Source: Trissonchulus latispiculum
Lineage: Eukaryota > Nematoda > Enoplea > Enoplida > Ironidae
Assembly (NCBI GenBank): GCA_030248195.1
Contig: JASAND010021521.1
Location: forward strand, 1-64,000
Reading direction: 5' to 3'
DNA length: 64,000 nt
The translations under genes and the position numbers were made by a program. Positions 53,701 to 62,700 of this stretch are shown one piece after another (within the stretch, counting starts at the first letter, position 1; each line of letters starts with the position of its first letter). Under the pieces are notes generated by a model. It had not been told where the DNA came from. It searched no databases and saw only the letters and a list, made by a program, of their open reading frames with translations.

Positions 53701-56700
53701 GATTTTGCTTTCCGTGTTTCACTCTTCTGCTACGACAAATAATTGCCTAAATTTTCTAAATTCTTGCGAATGTTTACTTGGGTCTGCTGGAGGGTACTCG
53801 AGGACTTGTTTTACCTCGTATTCTTTCAAATTCTTTCAGCCTTTTTACCTTCTTACCTTCACTTTTTCACACAAATTTAACGGTCATTTTACTCAGGTAA
53901 TAGTACCGGGGGTATTTCACTGTACCGTACCTCGGCGGGTCCGTGGTTGCTCGTCGCCTGTGTCTGGCTTATGGCCGGGCAAGGGTGGGCGGTCAACCCC
54001 GGACCGGCATCTTAGACTCCGTAGTTTATCTTTTCGCTTTCTTTGATTTTCGGCGCAGTCTACGGTCGCTGGTTGTCTGGACACTCTCCGGGCTGCAGTA
54101 GCCGTAGGCTTGCGCCCCCTCTCTCCTAAATTAATCGGGCCTTTATGATGTACTGTATCGGCCTATGTGCCTTATTTCGTGACTGTGGCATACGTGCCTT
54201 ATATAATGATGCTATTTTGTTTACTGTAGGCCCTTGTGCCGTATGTTAATCCCCATATATTATGCTGTATTTACTCCTTTTTTGTTTGTCTTTGTTTACT
54301 GTAACATACTTCCCCTTCCCTCCCCCCCAGTCCCTCTATGGCGGCGAGTTCCCCTTTCTGCCACTATATATATGTTGTGTGAAATTTTTATGTCCCGTAT
54401 GCTTGTCTAGGACCCGGACGATTCCGTGGTTGGCGAAAGGCCTGTTTAGTCTGCTGGCCTGGTTATTGGTGATGGTGGGCCTGGTTAGTTGGTTGGCCGG
54501 TGATTTGTTCTTGGGGCCGGAGCGGCTTGCGCCGTGGGGCGCCCGCTCCCCTTCCGGAGGTCGGTCCGATGGTTGCTGTGGGGTCTCCCCCCGACGGCAT
54601 GGTTCTTGGCGGCCTCCCTGGCCTATTAACTTTGAACTTTTATTATATCAGTCTGTATTGTGTGATTATTGTGCATTCCGGTTCCCCCTACTCGCTCGCT
54701 CCCCCTCCCCCTTTCCCATCTTTTCTAACTCGTGTTGTGTTTTTTCATTCCATTTCTCTGCTTTATTTTGTCTGATAGGTTTACCAGGTTGGGGGGAATA
54801 CATTGGGGTTTCTACTTTATGGGGTTTTCGCTTGATGATTATCTTTTTAAATTTTATTGATCTTTCAAACTTTCTCCTTCTATTTTCGCAGTTTCGGTCA
54901 AGATTCTTTCAAAAGGGTGCCCTCTAGTTCGGCTAGTCCGTCCTATATATGTCGTATGTTACCCTTTTCCTAACTGTTTTGTTTTGTTTTTACTACTGTT
55001 CCTTGTACCGCGGGTTTACTATGCATAATTTTGTTACTGTCATCTATGCCCTATATTTTTGCCATTTTTGTCGGTGCAGCTAAATTTCCATGTGTGTGCT
55101 TTACTTTTATGCAGCTTTATATTGGCATTTAATACGATTCGCGCATAATATGCTTACTCCGGGGGAGGCTTCCCTGGATTGTGTACGCGTATGTCATTTT
55201 GCTCTTTTCGCGCAATTTCTCATAAATTTCTATAAATTTTCCGTTGGAATAGCCTTAGTATTTGGTCGGCATTTATTCAGATTCGTATAATATGTCTACT
55301 CCGGTGGAGGCTCTCCCGGAGTCTTCACAATCTATTGTTGCTATATGGTTGACTTGTCCGGAGCACTGTGTAATTGTATGAAATCTTTCCCGGAGTTCTA
55401 TAAAACCATGTAAAACCTTTCTCGGAGGAGTTCTCTAGTGTTGTGTAGTTAATCCCACCGGAGTACAAATTTTCATCGTTTTTACGTTTCTAGGTATCAC
55501 TTCTGTCTTTCTACTGTTTATTGTGTTAAATTTTGCCCAGTACAGTGTCTCTTGTAGCTAGTTTTCCCTTGTTTACTCTGATGTATATCTTTGAGGTGCA
55601 GAAGTATTTTCTGTGGTTTTGTACTTGTTGTCTCGCTCCGGTAGTAAGTATTTTGTAGGTTATTTCCGAATGTTGGTTTGTTGTATGCAATTCCGGAGTG
55701 TTGTATATTGAGTATTTTGTAAATGTACATGTTGGTCTGACATTGTGTCTTCCGGAGTGGGTTCAAAATTGGGATGGGGTCTCCCGGAGTACTCTTCTCT
55801 TTTGTTTCGTGTGATCCTGTCGTGGCTCAAGGGTGTCCCAAGCCGTATTTCGTCTATGTTGAGTCGGTGTAATCCGTGTGCAGTACGTGTCCCGGTATGT
55901 TCCGGAGTATCTTTATCTGTGTCTCGGAATCCCCTATGTGTATGTGTTTGTGTGGGGCCCGAGTAGTGTCCCCGGGAATCCGGACTCGAGGGATACGCAA
56001 ATTTTTATCTTTTGCCGTTGTTTTCTAAAACGCGTTTTATCTGTACTAGTAGCTAGGGTACGTAGGTTAATTCTGTTTTATTACTAACCCTTGTGCCCTT
56101 AGCCGCGGCGGGGTCGCGCGTTTCAAAAGAGGGGGTAATCTGTGAAGATATTTCTACTATTTTCCGTTCATTTCTATGCAAATTAGAGAAATTTCTATGC
56201 AACCACCGGTAAATGCAAGGTTTTGTGTAAAGTTCTGGCTTGACTAGCTAATTGCGCACTATAAAAGGCGCGCATTTGTCAAAATTTTCAGTTCAGTAAG
56301 CGTGTGTTTATGTGCAGTCGAACTGAAATCCATTTGATAGGCTACTTAATTACCGTAATCCTTATAAGTGCAGTACCCCCCTTGATATCTAGGGGGGGGG
56401 GTTGGGGGATAAGGCTCTTACAGCTTCGGGTCATGTCATGTCCCTGTCATCTTGGGACAAAGGATTGAACAATCTATTAGACATCAACGTTAGTATGCGA
56501 CAAGTACCTGCTTTGTTTACTATTCACGGAAGTCGACTGATGAAAAATGTGCAAACTAAATGAGAGTTGAAGTTTAGTGTCAGCTAGCTTGCGCCCACTT
56601 TAATTCTAACTGGCGCCCCGCATTAATTTTTTGATGCAACAATTTCTGGAGCAATCTTGAGCCATCTAACCTCGAGTCTATCTCCAGACTGACATAGGAC

Positions 56701-59700
56701 CGAGACCCTTGCAGTTTAATGTGGACTATCAATGTTTGTAATGCATAATGTGATTTTATTCTAGATCTTCGATTCATTCAGTCTCCGTCAAATCTTTGCG
56801 TCTAAGCAGCGTATATTAGTTCACAGTCAGTTACCTAATCTTGTTTCATTTTAGAAGGCGATATTCAGATGCCTGAAGGGAACGCCAGTAGTTTCAAGTT
56901 TGGTTCTGCCGAAGCAGTGAATTTGGAGGAGACTATGGAATGGAGGGGTACAGGCCTAATATTATCCACGTTAATTATAACTTGCACACAATTAACATGA
57001 TCCTTAATTGTCCATTGAAACTGATATGAGCAGAGACAGATAGATGCAGGACAAAACTGTGATATAATTACATTGTTATCTGGCAAAATTTGGGTGGAAA
57101 TTGATGACAGCGGTCTTCTCGGCATTAAACTTTTACCCAGCTTTTTGCATTAACTTTTGGCATAATTGTTTCAAGAGAAAATCATCAGTTCGCCTCAGTA
57201 CAACAATCATTGGTGTCGATCAAAGTATTGGTTTGTTTCTCGTCATACGCTTCCAATTTTACGTATCAAATTTGACACTTTTTCTTAATGTTGTTATTTG
57301 TTGCAGCCGCCGACGAGGTGATCGCCGAATCCGCAGCCGTCGATGAAGATCCGGTTGAAAATCGGGTAAGTTATTTTTGCACTGTCGTTTGCTTTGTCGT
57401 TCTTCTTGTCGTCTTTTTGCTGTTTCAGATTCCTGTTTTCCATCGCCCTTTCCAATCCTGAGAGTGAATTTGGTTTTTTGAATCCGTCCGCGAAGAATGA
57501 CGACTGGATGAGCTTTCACTTTGCCCGATCGTTTCTATACTTCTATAGTTCTGAACTCAATGAAATGTGCTGTTGGGTGGTTTGGTATATATACAGGCAT
57601 TTTCTGGGCTCAACAAAAGCGCATTTATGAGCCCGTTTTATAAAGTCATCTAATGCGTTTCCTACGCTGAAAACTTTCGAAAACAATTCGCACTCTTGAA
57701 GTCAGTATATTGAAGGAAATTCATTACTTTGCAATTACTTATTCTGGTAGTTGACAGTACAGACTGCTCTGGCTCTGACAAAGTTGAAGGTTGTCTCTGT
57801 TCTCGTGTGAGGTGAAAGTGGCACACTTTAGATACAAATTCTGGTTTCATCTCATTCCGCTGAAGCACCAGTGGCGCTGTTAAGAGAGCGTCGGTCTATG
57901 TCAAGACAAAAGTCACTTTTTGATGCGTGGGGGTTCTTAAATTTTTGTAGAGATTTGATCTATAACTATGCTTAGTTTCATTTTCTGAGGGGGGTTCTTG
58001 GGGTTCTTAACTTTTCGAAGAGATTTGATCCGTAACTACATATATTTAGTTTCAAATACTTGATGGGGGGTTCTTGAGGGTTCTGAAATTTTTCAAGAGA
58101 TTTGATCCTCTACTGTCTAGATTTAACGGTTTGCTGGAAGTTCTGAGGGTCCTGGAGTCCGGAAAGTGTGTGCGTTGTCTGGACTTAGATCTAGGACGAG
58201 CTGGTTCAGCTTTGACCCCTGATACCCATATTGTGGAGATTGGATGCATGGATGCAGCATACACACAAATTTCAGTCTAAATTTATGAGAAGAGCCAGGA
58301 GGACCCCCTGCCAAGTACACCCCGGTTATATGCTGCAAAGTTGATGACTGAGATACATATATAAAATTCAAAATCCTGGATACAAGTGCATGAAAAATTT
58401 TGAGAACCTCCTTCTTTTCTGATGGGGGTTCTGGGGGTTCTTAACTTTTATCTTGACATGGGCCGGAGCGTCTGTGCGTTAAGCAGGCGACTGCGGGTTC
58501 AACCTTCACCAGATGTTTTGGTGGTGGTGGTTTGCAACTTTCTTTTACTTTTTTGTCCAAAGTTTCACAATGACCTTTTCACAAAAGCATTTCTCTAGTT
58601 CAGCAAGTTTGCACCCCGGCAGTCCAGCGGGTCGTAGCTTGGACTACCCTTCACTCAAAGACCCAATAGTGGACAGCTGAAATTAGGATTTAAAGCATAA
58701 TTTAAAAGCATAAAATAATAATCATTAGTGAATTACGTAATCTTGGTCCTGCTCTCTTGGTCACCAAACCTGCAGCAGAACACTGATATTGTAATGACAA
58801 TGAGTATAATCCGCTAATGCAGTATAGTAGCAGTATTTTCCTATACTTTATCACATTTCATTTGTCTATGTTTGCTGGGTTTTTCTTTATTTTAGCTGAT
58901 GTTTGGAAAAGGCCCCAGTGAATCTGTGAATGAGGCAGCTGACAATCTGGACAACGATCAGTCCGGTGTTTCTCAAGTTTTTCGAGGCGCCGAGGTTTCG
59001 GTCGAAGGCCAAAGGGTAGGAACCGACTTTTCCCATGGAAATGTGTTACAGTCCTAAACGTGTTCAATTTCAGCAAAGCCAAAAAGCTGTGTCGATCTCC
59101 AAACCAACCAAAGTAGAACCTTCCCTCATTCAGTGACCCTGCTCTTTTCTACTGCTGTTCTAAGTGTATTGTGATTGTAAATATTGCATCCAATTGCAAA
59201 CAGAATGTGACTGCCACTTCTACAGTTCTTCTAAAATGTATGTATCATAAACTGTGCGTTTCTTTACTGTTTTTGTTGTTTTTCAGCCTACCTGTGGGAT
59301 GCAGATTTCATCCCCCGAAACCCAGCTTCAGCCACTGTATTTGGGTAGCCCCGTTCCAGGTAAACAAAATGATGAACAAACACAGGTGGACGGGGGGGGG
59401 AAGGAGGGAGTAGGAAATTTCACCCCCCTCGGTGAAGTCGTCCACAAGGGGTCGCGAAATTGCTCCCACAAGGGGTAAGAAAATTGGCGACAAGGGGTAA
59501 GAAAATTGCCCAAAAAATAGGTTTTACGACTAAAATTTCCAAAAATTAAAACAACTCGCTGTTTTTTGTTAAAAAATGACAAAAATCGCTTAAAAAGCGC
59601 TTTCAAAGGTACCCCCAAGAACAATCGCTCAGTGTGTTACCCAAATTTGCTTCCACAAGGGCCAGTGAAATTTGACCTCCCGTTCAGGTATGTGAACAAA

Positions 59701-62700
59701 TCGATTTTTTTGCAAATATTTGGCTTTGTTGGGAGTCTAGCCAGGGATCTTTCAGCCTGCAGACGAGCATTGCACTGAAGCTCTGTGAAGGGGCAAGATA
59801 GGGAAAGCTGTATCCGAGAAAACGGCAAGAGCTGTTAATTTTACAGCGGCCCTTGCAGTTTTTATTTGCGGAAATCCGCTTGCTAGATTAGATTCGAATT
59901 TGAACATTGAATTTGGAATTAATGGTTTGAAACTGTCCCTAGCACACTCTAAGCCATTGCCTACTTTCTTTGTATCACTTTTCTTGTTTCAGTGATCAGG
60001 ACCGGGCGACAAAGCCTCCACGGAATTCCGAATCTGAATAACATCGAAGAGGAGGCAGAGGAGGAGGAGGAAGATCGAATTTCGGCGGGAGAGAAACCGA
60101 AGACCGGGTGGGTGGACAGTCACCACTGTTTTGCAAATTATCAGTGATCAATCAATCAAAGAATCAATTATTAAGTCAAAAGGCAATGTTGGTTTAGTCC
60201 GGGAGCAAACAGATCTCAGCCATTGCAACGATTGCTAACATTTCTGTTTGGAAACATTTTAACCGTTTTCCAGTTTCTTCTAGTTTCTTCTTTTTCTGTT
60301 TTAAATTTCAGTTCCTCGCGTGATTCCACTGAAGACCGCCGCGGAACCTCTGTGAAACCGAATCGTCGCTCACCAGCCACCTCCACGGTTGAGTCGTCGC
60401 CAGATCCTGTGGTTTGTTTACCCGTAGTTTTTTCTTATTAAAGTTTTAGTCAATAATATATCTGCATAGCAAATAGAATTAATGAGATGAGAAGGTGAAA
60501 GTAGAACCTGAACTAGGGTTCTGTTAGCTTGCCAGGCTCAGCTATACATCTACTTGATGACATGACATTAAATTTATCTGGCCCACCGATTTGATCTGAA
60601 GGGATTTTGTAATACCACATTTTTGAGTCTTGGAGGGTGTGATTCGACTCCCGGTTGGACATATTTTTATATTACGTCTATTTATATTCAGTGCCTGCTT
60701 CCCTTTAGTTACAGCTCAAGACATGAATATTTCTCATGTGTAGTTCAAACTTTGAACCTTTTAGTTTACCTAGTTTACCTCATCCTTTATGTTTCTTGAC
60801 ATTATGTGATGGTACTGTCTTATTCCAGGTAATCTTGAATCGATTGAGTTCAGAGGATTTAGCCCGTTTCTCTGTTGATTCGACCCGAGGCCCACATGGT
60901 GCGGCCGGCAGCCGGCAAGAACTCTCTGAAACCAGTAGTACGTTTCAAGTCCTTTATGAGTTCTTATTTTTGATTTTGACTACAAATTCCTAGGAAACAA
61001 TCTTAACAGGGATCATTGTCGTTGGACTGACTACATGATGGTGAAAAATGAACATATTCTGATTGAACAACACATCATTTGGCAATATCTTTGTGGGATT
61101 AATGTTCTGGTCCCGGGATCTGCCAAAATGAATAATTCATAGCATTGATCGATTAACCAAAAGTCTGGATGATATTCCATTGTGCAGGCATAGGAAAGAT
61201 TGATAAGCCTGCAATGGGAGTTCAGCTGATGGCCCTGTGGTGCAGTGGTTAGCATGTCTGCTCCTTAGTCAGAAGGGCCGTGGTTGGAAAACCGGTTCGG
61301 CCAATTCTTTGCTTTCAGTGGCGAGTGAAAAACTAAACCTCCCTCTTCCTTTCTCTCTTCTGGGTGCTGGTTTCGTGGGTACGAGGGTGACTGACGCCTC
61401 CCGTCTTGGGCCTGATGACGCGAACTTGACATTCCTATTCTCTCCATGGCAGTTTGTATTATTCTACCGCTGTTTTCCAGGTGTATTACGTTTCTTGTTT
61501 CAGGGACCGGGAGCGGTGAGAGACGAAGCCGCCACTCCGCCTCGACGTCTCCGTCCTTGGGAAACCTGGTGATCGCAGAGACCGAAGAAGTGGAAGATGG
61601 ACGAGTTTCACCTCCAAAGAAACAGAAGGCTGGGTGGGTTCACAATCCCAACTTTTTGCAATTTAACCGTGATCAATTAATCAAACCGTCATGAAGCCAA
61701 AAGGCAATTTTGGTTTAGTCCGGGACAAGCAGAACTTTAACACACTTTAACGATTGCTAGCATTCCTATTTGGAAACATTTTAACTGTTTTCTAGTTTCT
61801 TCTAGTTTCTTTTTCTGTTTTCAATTTCAGTTCCTCACGTCAGTCCACTGAAGACCGCCACGGAACCTTTGCGATACCCAGTCGGCCTGCGAGATCCACT
61901 CCGCCTACTACAGAGCCTGTGGTTGGTGTATTTCCTCTTTTTTCTTATTAATGTTTACAACTGTAATGTCTGTGTAGCAAATAAATATATTGTGACGAAT
62001 TTATGAATTGTGAATTGCCAGAATGGAACCTTAATTTTGGTTCTGCAAAAAAGCTTTGTACAACAAATTGGATGATAGGGTTTACAGAAATTTCACCAAA
62101 CCGTAATTTTCAGTTGCACCACAATTTTGAGTTGAGGAGGATGAGGACATACTTTTTATTTTGTTTTCATTCCTATTTCCTATCCTTCAACACAGGTTGA
62201 CTGCAACACAAAACATGTGACATGAAATGTAAACTTCTCTCAAAATTTGGAACTGTTTCTTAGGTATGCAATTCTCTGATCTTTGGGTTTCAGTTCTTCT
62301 ATGATACCATGATATCTATTGTCTTGTTTTAGGTAACTTTAAGTCGATCAAATTTAGAAACTTCGGCTCGTTCCGCTTCAACTTCATCCCAGCGTCCGGG
62401 AGGTGTCGCCAGTTTTTGGCAACGAACATCGGATACCAGCAGTACGCTTCAACGTCATACTTAATTTTTCATTTTATGAATCGGTTTTACTTAGTCAATC
62501 CTCGACAACATAATACATAAAAATAACGCAATTATGATTAAAGCCTATGATTAAACAATACGTTATTTCGCAGCATTTTTGTGAGATTTTGGTGACAAAT
62601 TTTAAGATTTACACGGAAAAACACTATTACTCGTGAACCTCGTGTTCCAGTGCTTTTGGGCAGTTGTACCTTCCAGGGGACCGGCCAAAAACAACGCTAG

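Larger units (their letters stand above)
47303..56294 (+). mobile_element. LTR retroelement with gag-protease but no recognisable pol
   Basis: Inserted in the intron between exons 45397-45493 and 56855-56947, in the same orientation. 5' LTR from 47303; primer-binding-site-like TGGCGACCGTTTTAGG at 47866; gag-protease frame to 51725; purine tract AAAAGAGGGGG at 56124 directly before the 3' LTR copy at 56141. Between 51726 and 56120 (4.4 kb) there is no long frame and I see no reverse transcriptase, RNase H or integrase motif. It fits the non-autonomous terminal-repeat elements that keep only gag. Ty3/gypsy-like by gag and protease type. The right end is uncertain because the 3' LTR similarity stops early. 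Confidence 0.5.

Noticed and set aside
54262..54927. 221-codon frame as an envelope-like gene of the LTR element
   Set aside because: Hydrophobic only because the DNA is T-rich; no cysteine pattern or clear signal and transmembrane layout, and no support from neighbours.
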